A stretch of 64,000 nucleotides of DNA from Dongia_A sp035695765 (GCA_035695765.1 DASRRI010000027.1:60430-124429), one strand, 5' to 3'; positions 42,851-52,373 are shown, counted from the first letter of the stretch. The notes: generated from the sequence alone by a model not told the origin. Numbers and translations: made by a program.

Positions 42851-44674
42851 GTGAACGAACGTCGCACCCTTAAGATGAGCTCCGGCTCGACATTCCTTGC
42901 GCGCGCAACACGGCTGATGAGGCTGGCCGATCCGCCGGCCTGGACCTCACCGTCGATTATCGCCCTCGGCCTGACGGCGGCGTTCCTGGAAGGCGCGACG
43001 CTCTATCTGTTCATTCCGTTGATTCAGAGTCTCGGCGCGGCAGGCGGAGTGGGCGGCCAGATCGGACATCTGTTCGATAATCTCCTGGCATCCGTCCCGG
43101 CGGAAGGCCGCGTGCCCATCCTGGTCGCTGCCGTCCTGATCGCGGTCGTCCTGAAGAACCTGGTGGGTTACCTCAATCATTTCGTCACGCGTCTCACCGG
43201 CGGCGAAGTCGCCCATCAATTGCGGCTCAGGGTCTTCGAACAAACGATCTCGTCCTGCATCGACTATCGCGTCCAGAACAAGAAGACGGATATCGTCAAT
43301 ACCCTGACCACCGAGACCTGGAAGGTCAGCAGCGGGCTCATCCTGATCTATCGCCTGATCATCTGCGCCTGCACCTGCACGGTCTTCCTGGTGCTGCTGC
43401 TCCTGATATCGGTGAAGCTGACCGCGCTGGCGATGCTGTTCCTGGCCGGCAGCGCGGCGATCGTTCATTTGGCGACGCGGCGCGCAGATGCGTCCGGCAA
43501 GAGCGTGGTCGCTGAGAACAAGCGCTTCGGGCTGCGCATGTGGGAGAGCATCAATGCGCTTCAGCTCATCCGCAGCTTTTCCCGCGAGGAATACGAGCTG
43601 GCGCGATTCGCCGCTTTGTCCGACAACGTGCATCGCCGCCTTCTGAAGCTGGACATGCTGTGGGCCGTCCCCGCGCCCTTGTCCGAGATTTTTGCGACCG
43701 CCCTGATCGGCCTGCTGATCCTGGGTGGCAGCATGCTGGGCGCCGGATTCGCCGTTCTGGCGGCCTTCCTCGCGGTTCTCTATCGCATGCAAGCACCGGT
43801 GCGGGAGATCATGTCGTCGAAGGTCGCCCTCGACAGCCTGAACGCCTCGGTCGACGACGTCGCCGACTACCTCCAGGCGACCAGCACACCCTATATCAAG
43901 AGCGGTGCGAAGCCGATCGCGGCATTCGACGCGGAGATCGAGTTCCGCGACGTATCGTTCCGCTATGCGCCGGGCGAACCGCTCGCCCTCGACCGGGTTT
44001 CCTTCACGATTCCCAAGGGCGCGACAACCGCCATCGTCGGTCGCTCCGGCGCCGGCAAATCCACGCTGATGATGATGCTGTTCCGATTCGAGGATCCGAC
44101 CGGTGGCGTGATCCTGGTGGATGGCACGCCGTTGCGAGACCTGGATCTGCGCGGCTGGCGCAAGCGGCTCTCACTCATGTCGCAGGACGTGCGGCTGTTC
44201 AACGAAACGGTGGCATCCAACATCGCCTATGGCGATCTTGATGCGCCTCCCGAATCCATCCGCAAGGCCGCCAAGATCGCCGGCGCAGACGAATTCATCC
44301 GCGACCTGCCGCAGGGCTATGAGACGGAGATCGGCGATCACGGCATGAGGCTGTCGGGCGGCCAGCGGCAGCGCATCGCCCTCGCCCGCACCATCCTGCG
44401 GGACCCGGACATTCTGCTGCTCGACGAGGCGACCAACGCGCTCGACAGCGAGTCCGAACGCACCTTCCAGGATGCGCTCGACATGTACACCAGCGGCCGC
44501 ACGGTCGTGATCATCGCGCACCGCCTTGCCACCATCGAGGATGCGGACCAGGTGGTCGTTCTGGAGGGCGGGCGCGTGGTGGAGTGCGGTGGGCCGGAGG
44601 AACTGCTGAGCAATGAGGGCCAGTTCGCCAGGCTGCACGGCCTGCAGTTCGGCAAGAGAGCGAGGCGAGGCTAG
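42851..44674 (+). CDS. ABC exporter (MsbA/PglK-like) with fused membrane and ATPase domains
   Basis: About 607 residues. The N-terminal two-thirds have six membrane segments (ALGLTAAFLEGATLYLFIPLI, LIICACTCTVFLVLLLLISV and others). The ATPase has Walker A VGRSGAGKST, signature LSGGQRQRIALARTI, Walker B ILLLDEATNALD and switch HRLATIE. A GTG at 42851 preceded by CGGGGG is used; an ATG at 42875 is possible. It probably flips a glycan-lipid made by the neighbouring transferases. Confidence 0.88.
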   Translation: MNERRTLKMSSGSTFLARATRLMRLADPPAWTSPSIIALGLTAAFLEGATLYLFIPLIQSLGAAGGVGGQIGHLFDNLLASVPAEGRVPILVAAVLIAVVLKNLVGYLNHFVTRLTGGEVAHQLRLRVFEQTISSCIDYRVQNKKTDIVNTLTTETWKVSSGLILIYRLIICACTCTVFLVLLLLISVKLTALAMLFLAGSAAIVHLATRRADASGKSVVAENKRFGLRMWESINALQLIRSFSREEYELARFAALSDNVHRRLLKLDMLWAVPAPLSEIFATALIGLLILGGSMLGAGFAVLAAFLAVLYRMQAPVREIMSSKVALDSLNASVDDVADYLQATSTPYIKSGAKPIAAFDAEIEFRDVSFRYAPGEPLALDRVSFTIPKGATTAIVGRSGAGKSTLMMMLFRFEDPTGGVILVDGTPLRDLDLRGWRKRLSLMSQDVRLFNETVASNIAYGDLDAPPESIRKAAKIAGADEFIRDLPQGYETEIGDHGMRLSGGQRQRIALARTILRDPDILLLDEATNALDSESERTFQDALDMYTSGRTVVIIAHRLATIEDADQVVVLEGGRVVECGGPEELLSNEGQFARLHGLQFGKRARRG

Positions 44675-44676
44675 GC

Positions 44677-45903
44677 GTGCCATACCAGATCGCCCACATC
44701 GAGCTGAACGAGCCGATAACACCTCTCACCTTGGCGGCTGGCCAGGACGGCCTGGCGGTGATCGCCAAATGGAAAGGCCGCCTTGCGGGGTATCACATGA
44801 TGCAGGCCGCGGCGGGAACCACCTTTTCAAGCGACGACCTGGCGGCACTCTGCTCCCAGCAGTTCGGCCGGCGCCTGCTCGCGCTGGAGCTCGAGGCGGC
44901 CATCGCCGAGCGCCAGCCGCGGGACCAGCGCCAGCCTGCGCCATCCTTGTCGATCGCAATTTGCACGAAGGATCGAGCCAAACGCCTGGTTCGCTTGCTG
45001 GACTCCCTTCAGTCGATGCGGCGTGCGAGCGGCTTCCGCTCGATCGAGATCCTGGTAATCGACAACGCTTCGGTCGATTCCCAGACGCGGCAGGCGGTCG
45101 TGGCCTTCGAGGGCGTGCGCTATGTTTTTGAACCGCGCGCGGGTCTTGACTTCGCGCGCAATGCAGCCGTGAGCCACGCAACCGGCGACCTGCTTGCCTT
45201 CCTCGACGATGATGTCGTGGTGGACCGTGACTGGCTGCAAGGCTTGTTCGCAGCATGGCAGAGCTGCCCCGACGCCGGTGGCTTTACCGGCTTGGTGCTG
45301 CCCTTCAAGCTCGACACCGAGGCGCAGATCCGATTCGAGGGCCGCGGCGGCTTCAGACGCGGCTTCGAGCCCAAGAGGTTCCATTCCGCCAGCGCCGACA
45401 ACGCCCTTCACCCGGTCGGCGCGGGCATCGTCGGCGCCGGCTGCAACATGGCGTTCGATCGGTTCCTGCTGCGGGCGATCGGCGGCTTCGACGAAGCGCT
45501 CGACACGGGGGTGCCCCTGCCGGGTGGCGGCGATCTCGACATCTTCTATCGCGTGCTGCGCAGCGGGCGCACCATGGTCTATGAGCCGCGCTACGCGGTC
45601 TATCACGAGCATCGCGAAACCATCCCCCAGCTCAGGCGGCAATATTGGACCTGGGGGCTCGGCTTCATGGCGTTTCTCACGAAGTCGCGGCGGACCGACC
45701 TCGCGCTCAAGGACAAGCAGTACGCCATCATCCGCTGGTGGTTGCTCGACAAGATGGGCGCGCTTGCAGGCGCGATCTGCCATCTGCGGTTTCGCGAGCT
45801 GGGCTTCCTGGCTGCCGAATTGTGGGGCGGGATCGTCGGAATGGCCGGCGAATATGACCGCTCCTTGTCTCGGGTCCAGAAAATCCGCGAGCAGGTGCAT
45901 TGA
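44677..45903 (+). CDS. Glycosyltransferase family 2 with an N-terminal extra domain
   Basis: A 408-residue protein with a GTG start 2 bases after the exporter. Residues 1-90 are a separate region (ending FGRRLLALELEAAIAERQP). The GT-A core starts at LSIAICTKDRAKRLVRLLDSL, with DXD LAFLDDDVVVDRDWL. NMAFDRFLLRAIGGFDEALDTG and GGDLDIFYR are the acceptor-side motifs. It is a paralogue of the next gene. Confidence 0.85.
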   Translation: MPYQIAHIELNEPITPLTLAAGQDGLAVIAKWKGRLAGYHMMQAAAGTTFSSDDLAALCSQQFGRRLLALELEAAIAERQPRDQRQPAPSLSIAICTKDRAKRLVRLLDSLQSMRRASGFRSIEILVIDNASVDSQTRQAVVAFEGVRYVFEPRAGLDFARNAAVSHATGDLLAFLDDDVVVDRDWLQGLFAAWQSCPDAGGFTGLVLPFKLDTEAQIRFEGRGGFRRGFEPKRFHSASADNALHPVGAGIVGAGCNMAFDRFLLRAIGGFDEALDTGVPLPGGGDLDIFYRVLRSGRTMVYEPRYAVYHEHRETIPQLRRQYWTWGLGFMAFLTKSRRTDLALKDKQYAIIRWWLLDKMGALAGAICHLRFRELGFLAAELWGGIVGMAGEYDRSLSRVQKIREQVH

Positions 45904-47219
45904 TGTCGTGGGATGTCTGCCATGTCGACCTGAGCGCTCCGCGGCCGGAAGTGCCGGCGAATACCCGGCCGCTGCTCGTGCTGTTCTGGTGGCGCGCGCT
46001 TCCGCTCGGGATGAGGACGTATCTGCCGGAGCAGCTTCCCCTGAGCAGCGACCAGATCGCCGCCTTGACGGCGGAACTGGCATCTTCGCAGCTTGCGGCG
46101 CGGCTGCCGCGTTATGGCGGTCCGGCCCGCGCGAGCTTTGATGGCCGCCCAGTGATGACGGTCCCTATCGGCGCGGTTCAGGATTGCCGCGATCCACTGG
46201 CGCAACTGGATGGCCTGGCGGACGCATCGTCGGTTCCGGCGGATGACCTCACGATCATCATCTGCACCCGCGACCGGCCGGAGGCGTTGGCGCGGTGCCT
46301 CGCCAGCCTCGCCGCCCAACAGAGTCCGCCCGGTCAGATCATCGTGGTCGACAATTCCACGCATCGCTCAGCCGAACCGGCGATCACGACCTTCGCCGGC
46401 ATCGATTATGTTCACGAGCCCAGACCGGGCTTGAGCGTCGCGCGCAATGCCGGCCTCAGCGAGAGCCGAGGCGCTTTGATCGCGTTCACCGATGACGATG
46501 TCGAGCCGCGCCCGAGCTGGACGTCGGAAATCGTCCGCGCCTTTTCAAACGCCGAGGTGGACGCCGTCACCGGACTGGTCCTTCCCGCAAGGCTGGATAC
46601 GGCGGCGCAATCCTTCTTCCAGCTCGACATGGGCGGCTTCGGTGATGGCTGCATTCCAATGATCTTCGACCACCGATTTTTCGAGGAGACCTGTGAGCTG
46701 GGCGCCCAGGTCTGGCGGATCGGCGCCGGCGCGAACATGGCATTCCGGCGCTCGGTGTTCGACCGGGTCGGCCTGTTCGATGAGCGCCTCGGCGCGGGCG
46801 CGTCCGGATGCTCCGAAGATTCGGAGCTCTGGTATCGGCTCTTAGCCAAGGGCGGCGCGTGCCTGTTCGAGCCGCGCGCGGTCGTCGTCCATCATCATCG
46901 CGAACAATGGAACGAACTGCGCCGGCAGATGAGGGCCTATATGAAAGGCCATGTCGCCGCCTTGTTCGTGCAGGCGGCGCGCTTCGGTCACGCCGGGAAT
47001 ATCCGCCGCATCTTCCTGCAACTGCCCGCCTATTTCGCACGCACTGCCTTCTGGTCCGTGCGCGACGGCCGCCCCCTTCGGCTGCAGATTCTACGGGATG
47101 AAATGATGGGATGGCTACTTGGACTCCACTATGCGCTGAGGCCGCGGTGGCGCGCGCAATCAAAGCCGGTGGCGGGCGCCGACCGGATCGGTGTGTCGGC
47201 CCGCGAATCACGGACATGA
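45903..47219 (+). CDS. Glycosyltransferase family 2, paralogue of the preceding gene
   Basis: A 438-residue protein; its ATG at 45903 shares a base with the previous stop. Residues 1-115 form the extra N-terminal region (WDVCHVDLSAPRP opening). The core is LTIIICTRDRPEALARCLASL with DXD IAFTDDDVEPRPSW and NMAFRRSVFDRVGLFDERLGAG. The layout is the same as the gene before it, pointing to a tandem duplication. Confidence 0.85.
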   Translation: MSWDVCHVDLSAPRPEVPANTRPLLVLFWWRALPLGMRTYLPEQLPLSSDQIAALTAELASSQLAARLPRYGGPARASFDGRPVMTVPIGAVQDCRDPLAQLDGLADASSVPADDLTIIICTRDRPEALARCLASLAAQQSPPGQIIVVDNSTHRSAEPAITTFAGIDYVHEPRPGLSVARNAGLSESRGALIAFTDDDVEPRPSWTSEIVRAFSNAEVDAVTGLVLPARLDTAAQSFFQLDMGGFGDGCIPMIFDHRFFEETCELGAQVWRIGAGANMAFRRSVFDRVGLFDERLGAGASGCSEDSELWYRLLAKGGACLFEPRAVVVHHHREQWNELRRQMRAYMKGHVAALFVQAARFGHAGNIRRIFLQLPAYFARTAFWSVRDGRPLRLQILRDEMMGWLLGLHYALRPRWRAQSKPVAGADRIGVSARESRT

Positions 47220-47962
47220 GGAAGGCGCCGCTCGGTGAGTTCCTGGCGCGCAATCCGTTTCCGCATGGATTGACGGACGGCCTGTTCTACCGGGAAAAGA
47301 TGCGCGCCATCCATCGCATCGCGCCGTCGACGATCGGAGAACACGGCCGGCGCGCGCGGATCCTCGAGATCGGCGGCGGCCGCAGCGGCCTCGCGCGCAT
47401 GCTCTATCCCGACGCCGAGGTCACAACGCTGGACGTCGATTTCGATTTGCACGGCCAGGGTCCAGCCGGCGCCGCATCCATCTTCGTCTGTGGCGATGCG
47501 CGGGGATTGCCGTTCGCCACCGGCACGTTCGATGCCGTCACCTTGTTCGACGTGCTCGAGCATATCGAGGATGACGGCTCGGCGGCGCGGGAAGCCCTGC
47601 GTGTCACGCGGCCGAATGGCGTGCTGCTGGTATCCACGCCGAACAATGACTGGCACTATCCGTATTATGCCTTCATGAAAGGTCTCTGCCCGCACGAGAC
47701 CGAGCTGATGGCGACCTGGGGACATGTGCGCCGAGGATATAGCGCGCAGGAACTGGCCCGTCTTTTCGGCACGTCGCCGGAGCGCTCCGCGACCTTCATC
47801 AATCCGGTCACGTCACTCTATCACGACATCGCCTTCTCCAGGCTGCCGCGCCGGGCGCGCAAGCTGCTCTATGCCGCCGCCGCCCCCATCGTTTCCATCG
47901 GCTATCTGGCGCACCTTCCTGGCATGCGCGGCAGCGAGACCGCCTTCGCATGGAGACGATAG
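47216..47962 (+). CDS. SAM-dependent methyltransferase
   Basis: A 248-residue class I methyltransferase. ARILEIGGGRSGLARMLYP is motif I, TTLDVDFDL motif II, GDARGLPFATGTFDAVTLFDVLEHIEDDG motifs for Methyltransf_11, and NGVLLVSTPNND the late motif. ATG at 47216 overlaps the previous stop by 4 bases. Probably methylates a sugar or lipid intermediate of the glycan; inferred from location. Confidence 0.87.
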   Translation: MRKAPLGEFLARNPFPHGLTDGLFYREKMRAIHRIAPSTIGEHGRRARILEIGGGRSGLARMLYPDAEVTTLDVDFDLHGQGPAGAASIFVCGDARGLPFATGTFDAVTLFDVLEHIEDDGSAAREALRVTRPNGVLLVSTPNNDWHYPYYAFMKGLCPHETELMATWGHVRRGYSAQELARLFGTSPERSATFINPVTSLYHDIAFSRLPRRARKLLYAAAAPIVSIGYLAHLPGMRGSETAFAWRR

Positions 47963-49209
47963 CGCCCGACTCTCGCGTCTTCCCTACTGTGGCCATCTTT
48001 CCGTGGGGAGAGGTGATCGAGGAGTTCCTGGATCCGCTCGCACTCAATCTGGATGACTTCGTCGCGAAGATGACGGGCGGCTGGCTGTTCGGCTATGTCG
48101 CGGCGTTGCAGAGCGCAGGATGGCGCCCGATCATCCTGTGCGCCTCGGAGGCGGTCGAACGGCTGACACGGCTGGAGCATACGGGCACCGGCGCCGCAAT
48201 CTGGGTGGCACCGGGCAAGCGGTCTCCGGCCTCGCCGCAATCACCCAGTTGGCAAAGCATTCGGCAATGGCTGACGAGTCCATGGCGCGACTTCGCTGCT
48301 GTGCTCGCGAAGGAACGCTGCGCCGCCATCCTCGCGCAGGAGTATGAGTATTTCCGGTTCGATCTGCTCGCGCTGCTGGCGCGGCGCGCCCGCTTGCCGA
48401 TCTACGCGACATTCCAGGGCGGCGATCTGACCCTATCCGCGATCGAGCGGATAGTGCGGCGAAGGTCATTGCGGCGTTGCGACGGGCTGATCGTGGCGTC
48501 GGCGCGGGAGCGTGCGCGTCTGGCTGAGGCCTATCCAGGCCTGTCGCCGCCGATCGCCGACATTCCCAATCCGCTGGACACGGACGAATGGCGACCCGAA
48601 GACCGGCAGAAAGCGCGTGCCGCGCTCGGCCTCCCCGCGCAATCCTTCATCGTGATCAATCATGGCCGCACCGACATCCGGCGCAAGGGACTGGATATCC
48701 TGGTCGAGGCCTGGAGGCGCTTCGCCCCCACCGATCCCGAAGCACAGGCAATCATCATCGGCTCGGGCCAGGATCACGCTGCCTTTGCCGAATTGCTGGC
48801 CGGCCAGCCCCCGGATCGGCTGGCTTGGATCGCGCGCTACATCACCGACCGTTCCGAGATGCGGCGCTGGCTGTCGGCCGCGGACGTCTATCTGATCACG
48901 TCGCGGACCGAGGGCATGCCGGTCGCGCCGCTCGAGGCGATGGCGTGCGGACTGCCGGTGATCGCAAGCGACGCCCATGGCCTCCCCGACATTTTCGCCG
49001 CAGGCGAGCAGCATGGGGGGATCGTGATTGCGCGAGAAGATGTGACCGGCATCGTGCACGCACTGGAGCGACTGGCCGGCGACCCGGAGCTTCGATCCCG
49101 CCTCAGCGCTGCCGCGCGGCGGCGCGTGGAGGACCGGTTCTCGATCCCGGCAGTCGGCGCCTCTCTTGCTGGTTTCATTGGCGAGAAAATGGCGCGCCGG
49201 CCTAGCTGA
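47950..49209 (+). CDS. Glycosyltransferase family 4
   Basis: A 419-residue GT-B enzyme. The C-terminal nucleotide-sugar domain shows NHGRTDIRRKGLDILVEAWRRF, SRTEGMPVAPLEAMACGLPVIASDAHGLPDI with the E-X7-E motif. The N-terminal acceptor domain has TGGWLFGYVAALQSAGWRPIIL. It overlaps the methyltransferase by 13 bases and is the last gene of the cluster; a terminator-like hairpin follows at 49399. Confidence 0.9.
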   Translation: METIAPDSRVFPTVAIFPWGEVIEEFLDPLALNLDDFVAKMTGGWLFGYVAALQSAGWRPIILCASEAVERLTRLEHTGTGAAIWVAPGKRSPASPQSPSWQSIRQWLTSPWRDFAAVLAKERCAAILAQEYEYFRFDLLALLARRARLPIYATFQGGDLTLSAIERIVRRRSLRRCDGLIVASARERARLAEAYPGLSPPIADIPNPLDTDEWRPEDRQKARAALGLPAQSFIVINHGRTDIRRKGLDILVEAWRRFAPTDPEAQAIIIGSGQDHAAFAELLAGQPPDRLAWIARYITDRSEMRRWLSAADVYLITSRTEGMPVAPLEAMACGLPVIASDAHGLPDIFAAGEQHGGIVIAREDVTGIVHALERLAGDPELRSRLSAAARRRVEDRFSIPAVGASLAGFIGEKMARRPS

Positions 49210-49398
49210 TTGAACAACAAGAGATCAGGACATCCCCAAGACCGTACCAGCCATAGAGATGGGTCACGTTGCGCCATCAAAGGGTCTGGCGACAGCGCTT
49301 TCGGTGATACCAAGGAGTATCGTCATAGTTCATATTCGTATGACGAGGAGAAGCGCCAGATGGATGGGCAGGATGCAGCGCCTAAAGCTCACATATGA
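49210..49398 (+). CDS. Possible 62-residue hydrophilic small protein ending at a terminator
   Basis: A TTG-started frame of 62 codons, rich in Lys, Asp, Ser and Tyr (segment YRHSSYSYDEEKRQMDGQ). Its stop (49396-49398) abuts an 11-bp terminator hairpin at 49399. It begins right after the GT4 stop. No ribosome binding site is obvious for the TTG; an internal ATG at 49360 has AGGAG 10 bases upstream. Coding status is uncertain. Confidence 0.3.
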   Translation: MNNKRSGHPQDRTSHRDGSRCAIKGSGDSAFGDTKEYRHSSYSYDEEKRQMDGQDAAPKAHI

Positions 49399-49431
49399 AG
49401 CCCCGCCAGTCTTTTCGTGGCTGGCGGGGCT
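49399..49431 (+). terminator. 11-bp hairpin terminator after the glycan cluster
   Basis: AGCCCCGCCAG (49399-49409) pairs perfectly with CTGGCGGGGCT (49421-49431) around an 11-base loop containing CTTTT. Only TTGCG follows, so it is a strong hairpin with a weak tail. It closes the seven-gene glycan cluster. Confidence 0.65.
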
Positions 49432-50075
49432 TTGCGTTGTGGAAGCGCCCCGACGAGGCTCTCAGCACCCATCGATTGGCTCGCTCGGCGAGCACAGGCG
49501 AATCCTCGGCTGGCCCGGTACTACGACCGGACCTTTCGGCTTATCGAGAAGTCGATCTTTCAGGTAGCAGTGCGGTGGCGTCATATCGGTTCCGGCACCT
49601 CCTGTGAACTGTTGCAACCCAGAGGCCCGGCATCATTCACTCAAGATCGAGAGCCATCCCTCAATCCGAATTGCCGGGCACCTTGTTCCTTGGATCCTCG
49701 TGACATGCGGCCAGCCTGCTCGTCATGCCGGCGCAGCGCTCAAAAGGGCGGGGCCCCTGATCGCCAATCACGACCGGCACTCCATGCCTGCAGTGCTGCA
49801 GCCGCTCTGACTTCCACGATTTGGATCCGAGCCGGATGCACTCCTGAGATCAGGCGATATCCGGCGCTGCCTTCTTGGGTGGAATCATATGGCCACCTCC
49901 TTTCGTCTGACCCGTAGCAGCGTCAGACAGGTCACACGAGCGTGCGCCTAGCATATCGTATGGTCAAGACTAAAGTCCGCCAAAATTGTTTTTCTACTGT
50001 TTGATTTGCGCATGCCGAAATGTGCCAAGGGCAGGCTACGACTTCTCTCCCGCAACGACCTGGTCTGTCCGCCGT
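49432..50075. other. Intergenic region between the glycan cluster and the polyol operon
   Basis: 644 bases. The polyol operon's last gene ends at 50076. A plus-strand stretch around 49470-49580 reads as a plausible protein fragment (WLARRAQANPRLARYYDRTF) but is not recognised. A 12-codon minus-strand frame with a very strong ribosome binding site lies at 49850-49888 (separate entry). Confidence 0.45.
49850..49888 (-). CDS. Possible 12-codon mini-ORF with a strong ribosome binding site
   Basis: MIPPKKAAPDIA followed by TGA. The ATG (49888-49886) is preceded 7 bases away by AAAGGAGGT (49903-49895), the strongest ribosome binding site in the region. It is too short for ordinary gene calling. 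It could be a leader peptide or a chance match; no partner is seen downstream. Confidence 0.3.
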   Translation of the reverse strand: MIPPKKAAPDIA

Positions 50076-50840
50076 CTACCAGCAGACGAAACCGCCATCC
50101 ACGATCAGATCGACACCGGTGCAGAAGGACGAGGCGCGGCTTGCGAGGAACAGCGCCGGACCGACCAGTTCGTCGACCGTGGCCATGCGGCCCATCGGTG
50201 TTTCCGATTCGAACTTCTTGACCTGCTCGGCCACTTCCGGGCGCAGGTTCATGGGCGTCGCGGTATAGCCGGGGCTGATGGCATTGACCCGGACGCCCTT
50301 CTGCGCCCATTCCATGGCCAGACTCTTGCTGAGATGGATGACCGCCGCCTTTGACGCATTGTAATGCGCCTGCAGGAGGCCGCGATTGACGATCGAGCCG
50401 GACATGGAGGCGATGTTGATGATGGAGCCTTGAAAACGCGGCAGCATCACCCGCGCCTCCGCCTGGCAGGACAGGAAGATTCCCATCACATTGACGTCGA
50501 ACATGGTCTGCCACTGGGCGCGCGGCATCCCCTCTGCCGGCGCGGCGTTGGCGATGCCGGCACAATTGATTGCGACCGCCAGGGGTCCGAGCTCCTTCTC
50601 AACGGTCGCGACCGCTTTTTCGAGATCGGCTTCGCGCGTGACGTCGCCGCTCACTGCAATCCCGTTGCGGTCCAGCTTCTTGATGCTGTCGACGGTCTTT
50701 TGCAGCGCTTCGGCCGAAGCGCGATCGAAGCAGACGACGTCGGCGCCGGCTTCCGCGAGGCCAATGGCGAGGCGCTGGCCGATGCCGCTGGCCGCGCCGG
50801 TGACGAGAGCTGCTTTGTCGTCGAGCCGAAACAGATCCAA
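50076..50840 (-). CDS. SDR-family polyol dehydrogenase
   Basis: A 254-residue SDR: ALVTGAASGIGQRLAIGLAEAG, NCAGIANAAPAE, SMSGSIVNRGLLQAHYNASKAAV with catalytic Ser, Tyr, Lys, and a VDGGFVCW end. The VNRG...QAHYNASK segment is typical of arabitol/sorbitol/xylulose-type polyol dehydrogenases. It is the last gene of a seven-gene minus-strand operon for a sugar alcohol or ketose, 18 bases from the ATPase gene. Confidence 0.85.
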   Translation of the reverse strand: MDLFRLDDKAALVTGAASGIGQRLAIGLAEAGADVVCFDRASAEALQKTVDSIKKLDRNGIAVSGDVTREADLEKAVATVEKELGPLAVAINCAGIANAAPAEGMPRAQWQTMFDVNVMGIFLSCQAEARVMLPRFQGSIINIASMSGSIVNRGLLQAHYNASKAAVIHLSKSLAMEWAQKGVRVNAISPGYTATPMNLRPEVAEQVKKFESETPMGRMATVDELVGPALFLASRASSFCTGVDLIVDGGFVCW

Positions 50841-50858
50841 TGCTCGTTCCTTCCAATC

Positions 50859-52373
50859 TCAGGTGGTCGCGAGTTCCATGACTGAATAGCGGTTGGCGAC
50901 GTCCGCTTCCAGGATCCCGCGCTGCCGGCCGCGGCTCAGCACCAGGATGCGGTGCGACAGGCCCAGCACTTCGTCCAGGTCCGAGCTGACGACGATAACC
51001 GCCATGCCGCTCTTCGCCAGGTCGGCGATCACTTCATAGATCGCCGCGCGCGCCGCCACGTCGATGCCGCGCGTTGGCTCATCCAGGATAAATATCTTTG
51101 GCGAGCGGCTGACCCATTTGGCGATCACCACTTTCTGCTGGTTGCCGCCGGAGAGGCTCGAAGCCGCTTGCTGTGAGATGCCCTTCACGCCGAGGCGCCG
51201 GATTGCGTCATCGGCGAAGCTGCGTACCTTGTCGGGCCAGACCCACCCGTTGCGCGCAAGCAGGTCGAAATTGCCGAACGCCAGATTGTCTGCGATGGAA
51301 TGGGGCAGCACCAGGCCCTGCTTCTTGCGGTCCTCCGGCACCAGGACGATGCCGGCGGCGATCGCATCGCTCGGGCCGCGCATTGCGATCGGCCTGCCTT
51401 CAACACTGATGGTCCCTGTCGATAATGGATCGGCGCCGGCGATCGCGCGCACCAGTTCCGTCCGCCCGGCCCCTATGATGCCGGCGATGCCGAATACTTC
51501 GCCGGCACATACGGAGAAACTCACGTTCTTGAAGGCCCCTTCCGACGAGGTGAGGCCTGTGACCTGAAGCACCTCTCGAGCATGCGGCGGCGAGATTGCG
51601 GGAAACAGCCGCTCCACACTCCGCCCCACCATATCCTCGATCAGGGTCTGGATCGGCACCTGCGCGGTCTCGTGCGTCGCCACCAGCCGCCCATCGCGCA
51701 GAACCGCGATGCGGTCGGCGATCTGGGCGATCTCGTCCAGCCGATGGCTGATATAGATGAAGCCATGCCCTTCCGCTTTCAGCCGACGGATCTGCGCGAA
51801 CAGCCGTTCGGTCTCATCGCCGCCGAGCGCCGCAGTCGGCTCGTCCAGGATCAGAAGTTTGGAATTCAAGGTCAGCGCCTTGGCGATCTCCACCTGCTGC
51901 TGGGCGGCGACGCGCAGCTCGCCCACCAGCCGGGTCGGCGCGACATCGAGGCCCAGGCGCTGCAGCTGTTCTTCGGCGCGGCGGTTGATGGTGTCGCGGT
52001 CGACCACGCCATTGCGGGTCGGCAGGCGGCCGACGAATACGTTCTCCGCGATCGAGAGATGCGGCAGCAGCCGCAGCTCCTGATGGATGAGGCCGATGCC
52101 GGCACTGATGGCATCGCCGGGAGAGGCCGGCACATAAGGCCGGCCTTCCCAGCTCATGCTTCCGGTGCTCGGCCGCACCAGGCCCGCGATGATGGCGGAC
52201 AAGGTCGATTTGCCGGCGCCGTTTTCACCCAACAGCGCCAGCACCTCGCCCGGCCGGATGTCGAGATTGACATCCGCCAGCACCTCGATCGCACCGTAGC
52301 TCTTGCCGACGCCGCGGATCGAGAGTCCTGCAAAGGGACTCTCTTCCACGCGGCGTTCAGCGAGCGCAGCCAT
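50859..52373 (-). CDS. Sugar ABC transporter ATP-binding protein (RbsA/XylG type)
   Basis: A 504-residue protein with two ATPase halves. The first has Walker A GENGAGKST and VGELRVAAQQQVEIAKAL; the second has the looser GIIGAGRTE Walker A typical of the RbsA family and LSGGNQQKVVIAKW. It energises the importer formed with the following permease and binding protein. Length is as expected. Confidence 0.93.
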   Translation of the reverse strand: MAALAERRVEESPFAGLSIRGVGKSYGAIEVLADVNLDIRPGEVLALLGENGAGKSTLSAIIAGLVRPSTGSMSWEGRPYVPASPGDAISAGIGLIHQELRLLPHLSIAENVFVGRLPTRNGVVDRDTINRRAEEQLQRLGLDVAPTRLVGELRVAAQQQVEIAKALTLNSKLLILDEPTAALGGDETERLFAQIRRLKAEGHGFIYISHRLDEIAQIADRIAVLRDGRLVATHETAQVPIQTLIEDMVGRSVERLFPAISPPHAREVLQVTGLTSSEGAFKNVSFSVCAGEVFGIAGIIGAGRTELVRAIAGADPLSTGTISVEGRPIAMRGPSDAIAAGIVLVPEDRKKQGLVLPHSIADNLAFGNFDLLARNGWVWPDKVRSFADDAIRRLGVKGISQQAASSLSGGNQQKVVIAKWVSRSPKIFILDEPTRGIDVAARAAIYEVIADLAKSGMAVIVVSSDLDEVLGLSHRILVLSRGRQRGILEADVANRYSVMELATT

